DNA from: Saprospiraceae bacterium
GTDB lineage: Bacteria; Bacteroidota; Bacteroidia; Chitinophagales; Saprospiraceae
Reading direction: 5' to 3'
Assembly: GCA_016717145.1 (NCBI GenBank)
Contig: JADKGD010000025.1
Coordinates: forward strand, 1-64,000
Length of the DNA stretch: 64,000 nucleotides
The translations under genes and the position numbers were made by a program. Below are positions 42,503 to 54,913 of this stretch, piece by piece. The notes beneath the pieces were generated by a model. That model had not been told where the DNA came from. It saw nothing but the letters and a program-made list of their open reading frames with translations, and ran no database searches. The stretch's first letter is position 1; each line of letters starts with the position of its first letter.

Positions 42503-45028
42503 ATGTCTCATATTTCATTTTTATTTAGTATCGCTTGCAGAGATAGTAGGAAGAACAGGTCTAAGCTGCTTTGTTTATGTCTTCCATTGTGCTGGGCGTT
42601 GCGGCACTTGTAGCCATAAATTCATTCAACTATAACCTTAGAAAGGAAATTGATCGTGAGTCTGCAACCTTTTGGGTGCTGATTTGGCCGCATCCGGCAA
42701 CAGGGCTGCAGAGTCGGAGATATTAAAGATATTAGACTCTTTGCCAGCTGAGAAAGCACGTGAAATGGAACTATTGTCGATGTCCTATATTCCTAAAACC
42801 GATGAGACACAATTTATACGCCTTAAAGCATTGCAAGGAAACTTCCCGTTTTATGGCAAGATCAAAACAGATCCCGTAAATGCTGCCAATTCATTCAGAA
42901 CCGGCAATAATGCCCTTGTTGATGAAAGCCTCATGCTCGAACATGGGTTGCTGCCAGGTGACTCCATTAAAGTTGGGAAGGTAATGTTTGAAATCAAAGG
43001 AAAATTGGCAGGGTCGATCGGAAGTATTGGTATAGCTTCTTCAGTTGCCCCGGCAATTTATATCAATATGACATCTTTGGACAGCACTGGCTTGGTTCAG
43101 CCAGGGAGTTTGATAAACTATGCATATTATTATAAGGTACCTGAAGATTTTAACATAGAGCAGTGGAAAGATGATCACAAAATTCCTCTGACATCTGATA
43201 ATCTCCGTATAGAATCTATTAAGGATCGAAAGGAAAATTTGAACCAGGCATTTAGTTTCCTGAATTATTTTCTAAATTTAGTGGCTATTGTTGCGCTGCT
43301 CTCGGTTGTATTGGTGTCGCATCATGTCTTGATTTATGTCAAATCCAAGACAAATTCCATCGCACTACTGAGATGTTTGGGAATGAAGCCATGGCATGCA
43401 TTTTTAGTGTATTTCATACAAATATCCGTTCTTGGTGTAATAGGCGTAATTGGTGGCGTCTTTATCGGTGCTTTGATACAAAGTGTATTGCCGCTTATCT
43501 TACAGGACTTTCTTCCTGTCAAAGTAAATACGGAACTTTCTTCTCGAGCCATTTTGGAAGGTTTTATTGTTGGGCTCTCTGTTACCACACTTTTTTCGCT
43601 GATACCATTGATCGCGATTAGAAGAATCAGCCCGCTACGTACCTTGAGGGCTTCGGTAGATGTTTTGGAGGAACGAAGAGATTATTTAAAATATATTATT
43701 TTTGGAGCCATATTTTTAGTTCTGATGGTTTTTTTATGGATATTGACATCCTCCATAATAACTGCTTTATTATTTGTTACAGGAATTGTCGGGGCTTATT
43801 TATTTTTGGCCGGGTTGGCAGTTCTAATTATAAAAACACTTCGGAAGTCGATCCCAACCAACGCAGGTTTTGTTTTCAAACAAGGACTATCCAATCTGTT
43901 CAGACCTGATAATCAAACTCAAACCATCATGGTGACCATAGGTATGGGAACAGCCGTTTTAACAACGCTATTGATCTTACAGAGTCTCCTGCTCAATAAT
44001 GTTTCTATGATGGATGCCGGGAAACAACCAAATATGATCTTGTACGGCATTGAAACAAATCAGATTGAATCTTTAAAGAAGATGACAATTGATCATAAAC
44101 TACCAGTCATTCAACAGGTGCCTGTGGTTACTATGAAAATTGACGGGTGGAAAGGCAAAACAAAAACACAATGGTTGGCTGATTCCACTATGACATCCAA
44201 AAGATGGGCGGTCAATCGGGAAGCCAGGGTTTCATATCGTGATACTATAGCAGATGATGAAAAACTGATCAGCGGCACTTTCGTAAGTATACAGGAGGAA
44301 ATGACAGTATTTTTGTGTCACTTGGTACTACCTTTGCAGAAGCTATGGAAATTGGTTTAGGGGATGAATTGGTTTTTAATGTTCAAGGTACACGTATGGT
44401 AACATTTGTTGGTAGCCTTAGAGAGATCGAATTTAGAAATTTATCTACCAGATTTTTTATTATTTTTCCTAATGGTGTGCTCGAAACTGCGCCTCAATTT
44501 CAAGTGTTGGTAACAAAAACACCTGACAATGCAACCATGACAAAATACAGGAGTTCAGTAGTAAAAGCATTTCCAAACGTCTCCGTGATCGATTTGACTA
44601 CGATACTTCAATCGGTAAATGATATTCTAAAAAAAGTAGCTTTTATCATACAGTTTATGGCAATTTTTAGTTTGCTCACAGGTTTGATAGTATTGATAAG
44701 TTCATTGACTTTGAGCAAATATCAGAGACTTAAAGAAAGCATTCTTTTAAGAACGATTGGCGCCACCAAGGCGCAGATCATTAAAATAAATGCTACAGAG
44801 TATGCATTTTTAGGTATTTTGTCAGCGGGTACAGGCATATTTATTGCTTTGATATTTAGTTATGTTTTAACCAAGTTTCAGCTTAAACTGGATTACGATA
44901 TCTCGTGGTTGCCTATCATCGGCATTATGTTTGTTTTGGTTTTGACAACCATCATAGTAGGTATGCTTAATAGTCGTGATGTTGTCAACAATCCTCCGTT
45001 GGAAGTCCTGAGGAAAGAGAACGAATGA
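42503..45028 (+). CDS. ybbP: FtsX-type ABC permease, YbbP-like
   Basis: A large permease of about 840 residues. After an N-terminal helix (SIVLGVAALVAINSF) comes a periplasmic domain, then two FtsX/MacB permease cores: LNLVAIVALLSVVLVSHHVL with LLRCLGMKPWHAFLVYF, and IIQFMAIFSLLTGLIVLISS with LLRTIGATKAQIIKINATEY. The gene ends in NNPPLEVLRKENE. The ten-helix layout with duplicated cores is that of YbbP. Breaks near 42570-42680 and 44290. It follows ybbA by four bases. Confidence 0.88.
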
Positions 45029-45280
45029 TTTATTTTTATTGATATTGGTTTTTTTTTGTGTTGCTGCGTATGTACATTGGGGTGTGTCCCGGGCTTTGTT
45101 TTACAAAAAACGCACACAGGGCAATTTCCCAAAAGAAGTAAATAAAATGGATGGAATATAAATATAATGTTTAGTTTTACGACTGTAATATTTGGTTGTC
45201 ATGATGGAAAAATCATGAATGTTAATTATTATAAAAATGCAAATTAAAGCGTCAAAACAAACAGAAATATTTATATCAAG

Positions 45281-46629
45281 ATGGACAGTACTTCAAATAC
45301 CAAAGGCAGTTATTTAGTTTCAATCACAATCATAGGCATATTGTTTTATTTTTGGATTTGTCACCTGGTTAAATGGGGCTTTAATGCCTTTTTTACAAAC
45401 AGCTTGTGAAATTTCTCCCTTTCAGGCTAGTTTAGTGACTCTGGCGTTTTACATTGCGTATTTTGTAATGGCATTACCTTCTTCATTTGTATTAAAGCGT
45501 ACAGGTTATAAAAATGGCTTATTTATTGGTCTGTTAATTATGGCTGTCGGAGCGCTGATATTTATTCCGGCCGCATATTCCAGGATTTTTAGCATATTTT
45601 TATTTGGCCTGTTTGTTTTGGGTACTGGTCTTGCATTACTTCAGACAGCTGTAAATCCCTTTATTACCATTATTGGTCCGACTGAAAGCGCTGCTGTAAG
45701 AATCTCTATTATGGGTATTTGCAATAAGCTGGCCGGTTTTATTAGTCCTTTGGTACTTAGTGCCCTCGTCATGCATGGCATGGAAAGGTTTAAAGAAGAA
45801 AATTTAAAAAGTCTGACGACTGTAGATAAGGAAACTTTGCTGAATGAGTTGGCCGGACGATTGGTCGGACCATATTTGGTTATGGCTATTGTGCTTATTG
45901 TTTTTGGCATTATTGTAAAATATTCTTCATTACCTGATAAAATTGAAGTGGATGAAGATGAAAACGAGTCTTTACTTGAATTTATAAAACAAATACCTTC
46001 AGCATTAAAAATTCCTCATTTATTGTTGGGTGTGATTACCCTGTTTGTTTATGTTGGTGTCGAGGTAATGGCAGGTGACAGCCTTACACAATTTGGAAAA
46101 AACTTAAACCTCGATTACGCGGCTAAACTCACTTCATATACTATGGCCTTTATGATTGTGGGTTATATCCTGGGCATCTCCCCCGATACCCAAGTATGTC
46201 AGCCAATCCAAAGCCCTGGTAGCGTCATCGGTATTGGGCATTTTATGTGCCATAGGTGCAAGTACAGCAGCAGTTGACAATTCAAGCCTTTTTAGCGGCT
46301 TATTCGGATGGTTGAATTCAGTACTTAATTTAAACATTCCAATGATACCCAATAGTTTGTTTTTTGTAACATTGCTTGGCTTAGCCAATGCTTTGATGTG
46401 GCCTTCCATCTGGCCATTAGTCCTTCAGGATTTGGGCAAGTATACAAAAATTGCTTCTGCATTATTGATCATGGGTATAGCAGGTGGCGCCATTATTCCG
46501 CCTCTTTACGCAAGCATTGGTCAGAATATAGGTTTTCAGCAAGCACTTTGGATTATGGTACCGATTTATATATTTATCTTGTATTATGCAATATCAGGGC
46601 ATAAGCTCAGGGCTGAAAATAAATTGTGA
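45281..46629 (+). CDS. Sugar MFS transporter (FucP/GluP type)
   Basis: A twelve-helix carrier of about 445 residues. The N-terminal signature IIGILFFIFGFVTWLNGALM followed by PFLQTACEISPFQASLVTLA is typical of the fucose/glucose-galactose symporters. GTGLALLQTAVNPFITIIGP and a C-terminal half with LMWPSIWPLVLQDLGKYTKI support this. Breaks lie near 45350 and 46170. Likely proton-driven monosaccharide uptake. Single-gene transcription unit; no sugar kinase adjoins. Confidence 0.88.
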
Positions 46630-46703
46630 CATGAATAATTGGAGCAATTCCTATGAAGTTGGAACGAGTATGTTGGATCTTATTAGAAAACGTGAACTGA
46701 CTT

Positions 46704-48036
46704 TCAGAATTTAAGAAAGTGCCATTTTTTAGTCTTCAAATACATGAACGACATGATCGTGATGCCGCCCCAATAAATGATTTCTGCTGCCCATGCCCAG
46801 TTTAAACCATAGTACCAGTATTTTATCATCAGCAAGCCGTATATGATATATACAACGGTAAAGATCGTTTGGATCCAAAGAGCGGTTTTAGTATGCCCTG
46901 TGCCAATCAGACCATTTATAAAAATGCCACCTACGCTAAACACCATCAAAATGGCAAAAGCATCATCATATAAGGTTTTGCTGATAGAATGAGTGTCATA
47001 TCCTCCCTTCCAAATAATGGATACAAAAAAAACTCCGGAAACATTAGAATTGGTAAGGAAATAAGCATCGTTGACAGCATGTTGAGTTTTGTCGTTTTTA
47101 GGATGAGCGGTAAGACAGCCTGTCTTTTTCTGTTGCCAATAAAATTGCTGACCAATGTATTGATACCTGCCGAATAACCCCAGCAGGGAATAGAAAGAAT
47201 GAGGTATATTGTGCGAAGCAGATTTGAAATTTCGAGTTCTTGCTGCCTATATTTTCAATAAAGCTAAAAAAAAAAACCATGAACCAATACCAAGAATAGA
47301 TTGAAAAACAATAGGAAATGAAATGCTAAACATATTTGAAAATGAACTTAATCGTAGTCTGTACACTTAACAAACCAAATTTTCTGTTATCTTTATCCCA
47401 TACCTTATAGCCAACAAATACAATAAAGGCGACAACTTCAGCAAGTGTGCTTGCCAGCGCAGCACCGGCGATGCCCATTGGAGGTATGCCAAAGGAACCG
47501 AAAACAAGCAGGTAATTGAGTACAATATTTACCACAATCAATACCAATGTATCATACATTATAAATTTGGTATTGGCAATTCCGGTATAAAATGCAATTA
47601 AGGAAACCCCAAGATAACTAAAAAAAACGCCCCAACTACGAGGTATGATGTATAACATACATTTTTCGAGTATATCCGGATTTTTTATAAATAATTCAAA
47701 AAAACTTCGGCTCCCATATTGTAAAAAGAAAAACAATATTAATGACAAAGCAAATTCGAAAAGAAACAAAGACTGAAAATCTGTTCCGGCACCTACGTAA
47801 TCGTGTTCGCCATTTCGTCTGGCAATGATGATCTGGCCACCTCGCGAAAAGCCATAACCAATGCTTGCAATAATCAGATAGAAGACACCTACCAAACCCG
47901 CAGCTGCAAAATCAACATCGCTGTAATGGTACAAAAAAACATTATCACTTAACACAATTATGTTTTGGGCAGCACTACCCAGCATGATTGGCACGGATAA
48001 AGATAATATTTGTTTATATGATGTGCTTAATTTCAT
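46704..48036 (-). CDS. MATE family efflux transporter
   Basis: A multidrug/toxin exporter of about 440 residues. The N-terminal half is intact: ILSLSVPIMLGSAAQNIIVL, SDNVFLYHYSDVDFAAAGLV, GYGFSRGGQIIIARRNGEHD and IPPMGIAGAALASTLAEVVA. The second half has several breaks at 46950-47330, with pieces such as NFIGNRKRQAVLPLI and VGGIFINGLIGTGHTKTALW. It ends at 46704. It is divergent from oligopeptidase B. Confidence 0.85.
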
Positions 48037-48149
48037 TATGAGTGCAAAATATCTATTTATTTCTAACTTTTGTAGAAAATCAGGTATTAAATCACATTAA
48101 TAAAATACATTTGTCATATTTTCTAAAAATCATAAAAACTCCAAGTCTC

Positions 48150-50226
48150 ATGCTCAGGAATCATTTTTATTTAACTGCAGTTTGTGTTACATTTGCCGCT
48201 TTATCTTGTAAAAATAATACAATGAATACGGAAACTGCATTGACATTCAAAGAAAGCAAACTCATGGCCAAAACAGATATTGTGGCTCCTGTAGCCGAAA
48301 AAACACCAACAAATTTAACGACACCAGGTGATACCCGAGTGGATAATTATTATTGGATGAAACTTTCAGATGATCAGAAAAATGCAAAGACACCTGATGC
48401 ACAAACTAAAAAAGTATTGGATTATTTGAATGCCGAAAACGCTTACCGCGAAAAAATGATGTCTCATACAGATAGTTTCCAAAATAAACTTTTTGAAGAA
48501 ATCAAGGGACGTATCAAACAAACGGATATGTCTGTACCATATAAAGAAAATGGTTATTTTTACCTTACCAGATTTGAAGAAGGCAAAGAGTATCCCATAC
48601 ATAGCAGTAAAAAAGAAACACTGGAAGCGCCGGAAGAAATTATGCTTAATGTCAACGAACTCGCTGTTGGTCATGAGTACTTTGCCATTGGTGGCAGGAC
48701 AGTTAGCCCCGACAATAGTTTGCTGGCATATAGCGAAGATACCGTGTCAAGGAGACAGTATACCATCAGATTCAAAAATCTGGCGACAGGTGCTTTGTTT
48801 GCTGATGTAATCCCTAATACGACGGGTGGTGTTACCTGGGGTAATGATAACAAAACTATTTTTTATTCCAAGCAGGATGCCGCACTCAGATCATATAAAA
48901 TTTTCAGACACACATTAGGCACCCCAATCAAAAGTGATGTGCTGATCTTCCATGAAAAAGATGAAACATTCAACACATATATATACAAAACCAAATCAAA
49001 AAAAATTTCTTGTCATAGGTTCATCTGCAACTCTGTCAAATGAGTACCAAATTCTTGAAGCAGATAACCCTACAGGCACTTTCAGAATGTTCCATCCAAG
49101 AGAACGCAAACTCGAGTATAGTATCAGCGATTACGGAGGCAAATGGTATGTGCTGACCAATAGGATGGAGCTGAAAACTTTAAAATCATGACAACTCCGG
49201 AGACGACTACTGCCAAAGAAAGCTGGACGGATATGATGCCTTACAACAAAGATATTTTTATCGAGGACATGGATATTTTTAAGGACCATATGGTTATTTC
49301 CGAAAGGGTAGGAGGCATTACCAAACTCAAAATCAGACCATGGGATGGAAAAGATGAACACTACATTGCTTTTAAAGAGGATTCATATACTGTTGGCACA
49401 AGTATAAACCCCGATTTTGAAACTGATCTGCTTCGTATTGACTACACTTCACTTACGACGCCTGCAACAACATATGACTATAACGTAAAAACCAAAAAGC
49501 TCGAACTTTTAAAACAACAAGAGGTCATCGGTACCTTTAATCCGGACGATTATATTTCTGAAAGACAAATGGTAAAAGCAACCGACGGTACCATGGTGCC
49601 TTTGTCAATCGTATATAAAAAAGGATTCAAAAAAGATGGTACACGACCATTTTTATTATATGGTTATGGCTCTTATGGAGCCAGCTCTGATCGTTATTTT
49701 TCATCTGTAAGGCTTAGCCTTTGGACAGGGGTTTTGGTTTTGCTATTGCGCACATCAGAGGTGGACAGGAAATGGGCAGGCAATGGTACGAAAACGGTAA
49801 ATTCCTGAAAAAGAAAAATACGTTTACTGACTTTATAGATTGTGGTGATTTCCTTGTAAAAGAAGGATATGCGGCTAAAGATAAACTATTTGCAAATGGA
49901 GGCAGTGCCGGGGGTTTGCTTATGGGTGCAATCATGAATATGAAGCCTAAATTATGGAGAGTGTTGTTGCAGCCGTACCTTTTGTTGATGTAGTTACCAC
50001 TATGCTTGATGAGAGTATTCCGTTGACTACCGGCGAATTTGATGAGTTGGGCAATCCTAAAGAAAAGGCGTATTACGATTATATGAAGTCTTATTCGCCT
50101 TATGATAATGTTATAGCTCAGGCTTATCCTGCTACTTTGGTGACATCAGGTAGATTTAAGCGATACAAAGAAGTAGCAATGGAATATGCCTTTATGCTTG
50201 ATCTGGCAGGATTGGGAGAGGAATAA
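48150..50226 (+). CDS. Oligopeptidase B-like S9 serine peptidase with internal deletion
   Basis: A periplasmic or lipoprotein peptidase. The leader ends in AALSC (lipobox), then [39 protein letters not shown] (propeller) and [20 protein letters not shown]. The catalytic serine is in [12 protein letters not shown]. Several one-base breaks occur (about 49010, 49190, 49780, 49960). Near 50150 the chain jumps from YPATLVTSG to [20 protein letters not shown]. In relatives about 45 residues lie between these, including the catalytic aspartate and histidine (the HDSQV and AGHGGASG segments). As read, the enzyme would lack two of its three catalytic residues. Confidence 0.88.
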
Positions 50227-50248
50227 TAATAAAAGACGTCGGTTGTGC

Positions 50249-50302
50249 AAAAAAAAACAGCACTTTATATTTGTCATATCAAATATAAAGTGCTGTTTTT
50301 TG
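50249..50302 (+). terminator. Strong bidirectional terminator
   Basis: ACAGCACTTTATATTTG and CAAATATAAAGTGCTGT form a perfect 17-bp stem with a six-base loop, flanked by an A-run and a T-run. It lies between the convergent oligopeptidase and CpcT-like genes. Confidence 0.9.
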
Positions 50303-50382
50303 TGATAAAAAATTAAAAATCTTTAGTGCGTCATATTTAATGGTCCCAAGTCAAGTGTGCATCACATATAGCACAGTTGCTT

Positions 50383-51012
50383 TCACTTTTCCTTCATAAA
50401 AACATAGCCACCATTTTCAGCGCCCCAAACTTGTTTGTCTTCCTTATCCCATCCTCTATCCCAACTTTCCAGCCGATCTTTATAAATGGTCACTTCTGAT
50501 GTGGCATAACTAGCTCCGCGTAAAGTACTCAAGCATTCCTTTCCAGGTGTGGAACCGCTGTAGTTTTTTTCTTTATTTTTATGCAGAAAGATGCTGCAGC
50601 CCTGACGATCTACTAATTTTTCGCGGGTAATAGACGATAGTTTCGTATCATCTTTCCAGGCATTTACAATTTCTTTTGGATTTTGTACTTCATATACCTT
50701 GCTGACAATAGTCTCTTTATCCTGTAGGTATAGATGATATACTCTTTGGCGATAGGGTTTTTCTTCAGCAGTGGCAATCGCTTGTTCCACATAAAACCAA
50801 TATCCATCAGCCTCGTCTTTCCAGATAGGTGTCATGCGTAATTTGATGTTAAAGTAATTGGTATCCTGAGCAGCTTGAGCGGCACTGCTGAACGTACCTG
50901 TCATCATCTTTGCTACTTTCTTCAGGTCTTTGTTTTTAACTTTTTGGTTTTGACCAAAGAAGGTTATTGTGCCCAGAAGCATAAATATTGTGGTTAAAAA
51001 TATTGTTTTCAA
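50383..51012 (-). CDS. CpcT/CpeT family protein
   Basis: An intact protein of 209 residues with a signal peptide (FLTTIFMLLGTITFFGQ). Family segments are MMTGTFSSAAQAAQDTNYFN, LRMTPIWKDEADGYWFYVEQ, PYRQRVYHLY and GCSIFLHKNKEKNYSGSTPG. In cyanobacteria CpcT/CpeT attach bilins to phycobiliproteins. This bacterium shows no sign of phycobilisomes, so the secreted homologue must bind or process something else, possibly a tetrapyrrole-like or lipocalin-type ligand. Confidence 0.85.
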   Translation of the reverse strand: MKTIFLTTIFMLLGTITFFGQNQKVKNKDLKKVAKMMTGTFSSAAQAAQDTNYFNIKLRMTPIWKDEADGYWFYVEQAIATAEEKPYRQRVYHLYLQDKETIVSKVYEVQNPKEIVNAWKDDTKLSSITREKLVDRQGCSIFLHKNKEKNYSGSTPGKECLSTLRGASYATSEVTIYKDRLESWDRGWDKEDKQVWGAENGGYVFMKEK

Positions 51013-51095
51013 GTGTTTAAATTTTGCTAAGTTGTTGAATTTGTTTGATTTGCGGATTTGTTTAACTTCGAAAATCAGGTAATAAACTGATCCAT

Positions 51096-52360
51096 TTAAT
51101 CATTCAGGTTTGTATGCTTTCTGCTTATGGGGATTTCATGGATAATAATTGTTGCCTTTCTCCTCATTAGCACCAGCCACGAGATTACAAAACTAATACC
51201 CATAAATATACCCCCAAGAAAAAAAGCGGCCCTGGAAAAATAAATGGGGCATTATCAGTTGTAAAGAAATGAAAAAAAATGCTCGTCATCATAATAGGAC
51301 CGATTATGGTGGTAACACTCATCAGACTGGTCAGACTCGCCCTGAAGTTCACCTTGTTGATCGGCGCCGACTTTACCTACCATATAAGCCTGCAGATTAG
51401 GCATAGCGATACCTCCAAAACAGTAGGGCAGCAAAACACAAACATCATCCAGCTTTGGGTGGCAAAGGCAAATAAAAACATACCAACTATGTATAAAAAA
51501 AGCCTATGACAACGCTTTTCTCCAATCCAAAAAGGGATGCAAATTTTTGTGCAAGGCCGGCTTGAACAATAGCTACAAGGATACCAACTACAGCCAAAGA
51601 ATATCCAACAGTTGCTTCAGACCATTCAAATCGGTACATGGTAAAATAATTCCACGTACTCTGCACAGCATGGGATCCCAAAAATAGAAACACATATGCC
51701 AGTAATAGATAACGCAATTGTTTGTATTTGCTTATTTGCTTTAATGAGCCCCATGGATTGGCCCTTCGAATATCAAACTTTCTCCTGTTTTCAAGTGCAA
51801 GTGACTCAGGAAGAATAAAATAACCATATAAAAAATTTAAAAAGCTTAAAGCCGCTGTGGTATAAAACGGAATTTTGACCCCATATTGACCCAATACGCC
51901 TCCTAAAAATGGACCTATGATAAACCCCAAGCCAAACGCTGCCCCGATCATTCCAAAATTTTTGGATCTGGTTTCTGTGTTACTTATATCAGCTATATAT
52001 GCAGAAGCAGTGGTGAAACTTGCTCCCGTGATACCGGCGATGATTCTGCCCAGAATAAACCAGCTGTACGTAGGGGCAAAAGCAAGAATAAGGTAATCGA
52101 CGCTGAACCCAAGCAATGATAATAACAAACCGACGTCGGCCATACTGATCACCTGAGATTGCCCATGACAGGAGAAAATATAAATTGAGCTATAGCAAAG
52201 GCAAATAAAAGATAACCACCATATTTACTCGCTTCACGATAGGTATATGTTTCATTTCTGCCAGCAATTTTGGTAATACAGGGATTATAATACCAAAACC
52301 AATAACATCTATCAAAAGAGTCACAAATATAAATCCTATAGCAGCCTGATGGTTGCGCAT
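51096..52360 (-). CDS. TCR/Tet-type MFS drug exporter, frameshifted
   Basis: A twelve-helix carrier of about 415 residues. The N-terminus [20 protein letters not shown] with [12 protein letters not shown] is typical of TetA-like exporters. The intact middle has [20 protein letters not shown] and [20 protein letters not shown] (motif C region). The C-terminal half is fragmented (51100-51490), ending at the TAA at 51096. Start at the ATG at 52360. Substrate not predictable. Confidence 0.85.
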
Positions 52361-52564
52361 ACTTTTACATTAAGGCAAATACCAAAGATAAAACCTTACC
52401 TGTTATAACAATTAATTATATTATTTTTCAATAAACATCAATTATTATCTTAAATACATTATACATATTAATATATATGATAGTTTATACATTGTATTAA
52501 AATAAGTATTATATTTGGTCTGCATTTTTTAACACAATTTATTATTTCACTAAATTAAAGTATT

Positions 52565-52849
52565 ATGGATTACTTACCTTTAATCATTCAGCTCTTAAGT
52601 GGCGCCGTCGGAGGCAATCTTGCAGGAAAATTAATGCCTAGTGCGTCAATGGGCACAATGGTGAATTCTATTCTTGGTATTCTTGGTGGCGGCCTTGGTG
52701 GACAACTATTAGGTATGCTTGGTATGGCGCCTCAAACCGGTATGGATCTGATGGGCATCATTGGCAATATTGCAGCAGGTGGCGTCGGCGGTGGCGTGTT
52801 TATGGCTATTATAGGCATAATCAAAAGTATGATGGGAAGCAAGAGTTAA
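52565..52849 (+). CDS. Small glycine-rich membrane protein
   Basis: An intact protein of 94 residues. Three hydrophobic glycine-rich segments (LIIQLLSGAVGGNLAGKL, LGILGGGLGGQLLGMLG, AAGGVGGGVFMAIIGIIKSM) suggest membrane hairpins resembling glycine-zipper proteins. No named family recognised. It is followed by a hairpin that is probably its terminator. Confidence 0.65.
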   Translation: MDYLPLIIQLLSGAVGGNLAGKLMPSASMGTMVNSILGILGGGLGGQLLGMLGMAPQTGMDLMGIIGNIAAGGVGGGVFMAIIGIIKSMMGSKS

Positions 52850-53343
52850 TATTTATACAATGAAAATAAATAGCATGCCCCTTGATCCTGGCATAAAACT
52901 GATGTCATCAAATCATGGGCATGCTTCTTCACTCCTTCCATTTAATGTGTAGATTGAAAAAAACTCGCGGTGTGCCTAGGAAAAAAAGCTAACATCGAAT
53001 ATCACTACATTTTTTATAAAATTATAAATATATTTTGAGAAGTCCAAAAATTTATAGGTTTACTATACATATTTGTTATATATTTTAGCTTATACCCTAT
53101 AAATTTAGGGGGTGACCCTAAAATAAATATAATTATTTATTTAAAATTATTTCTTTTTCCAATGACATAGCTTGTTTGTCTACATACTTGATAGTCAATA
53201 AAATACGATGTGCAATGTATGTTTTGAAAACACATTATGAATTAAAACAAGCTGCGAAAAGGAAATTCCCTGGTATACTTTTGCAACAACATTAGTAAGG
53301 AAATATGCCTTATCAAATATTTGTTAACCAAAATTTCACAACA
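52850..53343. other. AT-rich intergenic region upstream of the ammonium transporter
   Basis: It contains an inverted repeat AGCATGCCC (52872-52880) / GGGCATGCT (52917-52925), a likely terminator for the small membrane protein. It also has a tight hairpin TTTAGGG / CCCTAAA at 53104-53122 with a five-base loop, and a promoter box at 53276. No gene seen. Confidence 0.55.
53276..53283 (+). promoter_or_regulatory. -7 promoter box upstream of ammonium transporter
   Basis: TACTTTTG matches TAnnTTTG, 60 bases before the chosen ATG at 53344. Confidence 0.5.
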
Positions 53344-54732
53344 ATGAGTAAAATAGGTTCCAGAGAAATCCTTCCATTTCTTGCACTTGCACTTTTTGCT
53401 ATAGGTGCACTCTTTTTCCCAACAACTGCATCTTATGCGGATACCACAGTATATAGTACAGGTGACATTACTTGGGTATTGGTTGCTACTGCCTTGGCAT
53501 TTCTTATGACACCAGGCCTGGCATTTTTTATGGTGGTATGGTCAACAGAAAAATGTGTTGGAGTACCATGATAAAAAGTTTTGTGGCCATGGAATAGTAA
53601 CGGTTCTGTGGGTCTTTGTCGGATATGGTATGTCATTTTGGCACTTCTTTGGGTGGTATCATAGGCAACCCTATGTCCCATATATTTTATAGCGGTGTCG
53701 TTTCCTTGGGGGCTCTCTGGCCCGGTGGACCTACCATACCATTAACTTTTATTTTCATTGTTTCAATTGATGTTTGCCATCATTACGCCAGTCTGGTTGT
53801 GGGTGCTCGGCAGAAAGAATAAAGTTTTCTACATATGTGCTTTTATCGTGTTGTTTGCATTATGTATATATTTCCCGGTTTGTCATTGGGCATGGCATCC
53901 TGAGGGTTTTTTATTTAAGATGGGTGTCCTTGATTTTGCGGGAGGCACCGTCGTTCACATTACTGCCGGCTGTGCAGCATTGGCAGGTGCCTTGGTATTA
54001 AAGAGAAGAAAATCTCATATGGAAAGACAGGAAGCACATCCTGCAAATGTACCTTGCGCATTGATAGGTACCGGTTTATTATGGCTTGGCTGGTTTGGCT
54101 TTAATGCCGGTTCAGCTTGGGCTCACTCGCTTGCCGTTTCCGCTTTGCTACAACAAATACGGGCTGCAGCTACTGCCGGACTTTTCATGGATGTTTTTCG
54201 ATGTGTTAAGGGGTAAAAAGCCATCCGTTCTGGGTTTTTGTATCGGTGCAGTTGTTGGCTTGGTAGCGATAACGCCGGGCGCTGGTTTTGTGGGTATTGC
54301 CCATAGTGCATTTATTGGTTTTATTGCAGCTATTGTATCAAATCTCGCAGTTTCATTACGCACTATTTCAAATGTAGACGACACACTGGATGTTTTTCCT
54401 TGTCATGGTATTGGAGGTATGGTTGGTATGTTGATGACAGGAATCTTTGCCAGTAAGGTGGTAAATGGTGCCGGAGTAGATGGTTTATTTTTTGGAAATT
54501 GGGAATTCTTTTTCACCCAGCTTAAAGGTATGTTACTAGTTAGCATTTATGCGTTTTCAGTGGCCTGGTTAATCTTTTAAGGCAATAAAATAGGATTAAT
54601 CCAATCCGCGTCTCAGAAGATGATGAAGAAGCAGGACTGGATGCATCTCAACATGGTGAAAATTATGTACAGGGTACCTTATTGGTCAAAAAAGACAGTT
54701 CGGTCTTTGAGGTAGCTAATTCAGAGTATTAG
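53344..54732 (+). CDS. amt: Ammonium transporter (Amt/MEP/Rh), frameshifted
   Basis: An inner-membrane ammonium channel of about 460 residues. It has a cleavable-leader-like N-terminus (ILPFLALALFAIGALFF), then DITWVLVATALAFLMTPGLA, VTVLWVFVGYGMSF, FAGGTVVHITAGCAALAGAL with the first pore histidine, LLWLGWFGFNAGSA, and the second histidine region VFPCHGIGGMVGMLMTGIFA. The cytoplasmic tail has RVSEDDEEAGLDASQHGENY, the typical C-terminal regulatory segment. Five or more breaks. The ATG at 53344 (MSKIGSREILP) is preferred over one at 53305. No PII (glnK) gene follows; an outer-membrane barrel does. Confidence 0.92.
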
Positions 54733-54757
54733 TCCGGATTTCACAACCCGGTATAAA

Positions 54758-54799
54758 AAAAAACCCTCAAAAAATGGAGTTTCTGAGGGCTAATTTTTC
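54758..54799 (+). terminator. Terminator or attenuator between amt and barrel gene
   Basis: CCCTCA (54764) pairs with TGAGGG (54784-54789), preceded by an A-run and followed by TAATTTTT. It could reduce read-through into the barrel gene. Confidence 0.6.
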
Positions 54800-54913
54800 A
54801 ACAAGAAGACTTTGTCTACAAATTTGGAACCACAAAGATACAGCATTCAACTGTATAACATGTCTTCTTTAGTTTTTAGTCATTTAATTAATCACTTTAA
54901 AATCTAAAGAAAC

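Noticed and set aside
45040..45130. CCCGGGC and ACAAAAAAC inverted-looking stretch after the YbbP gene
   Set aside because: Arms are short and imperfect; not convincing as a terminator or repeat.
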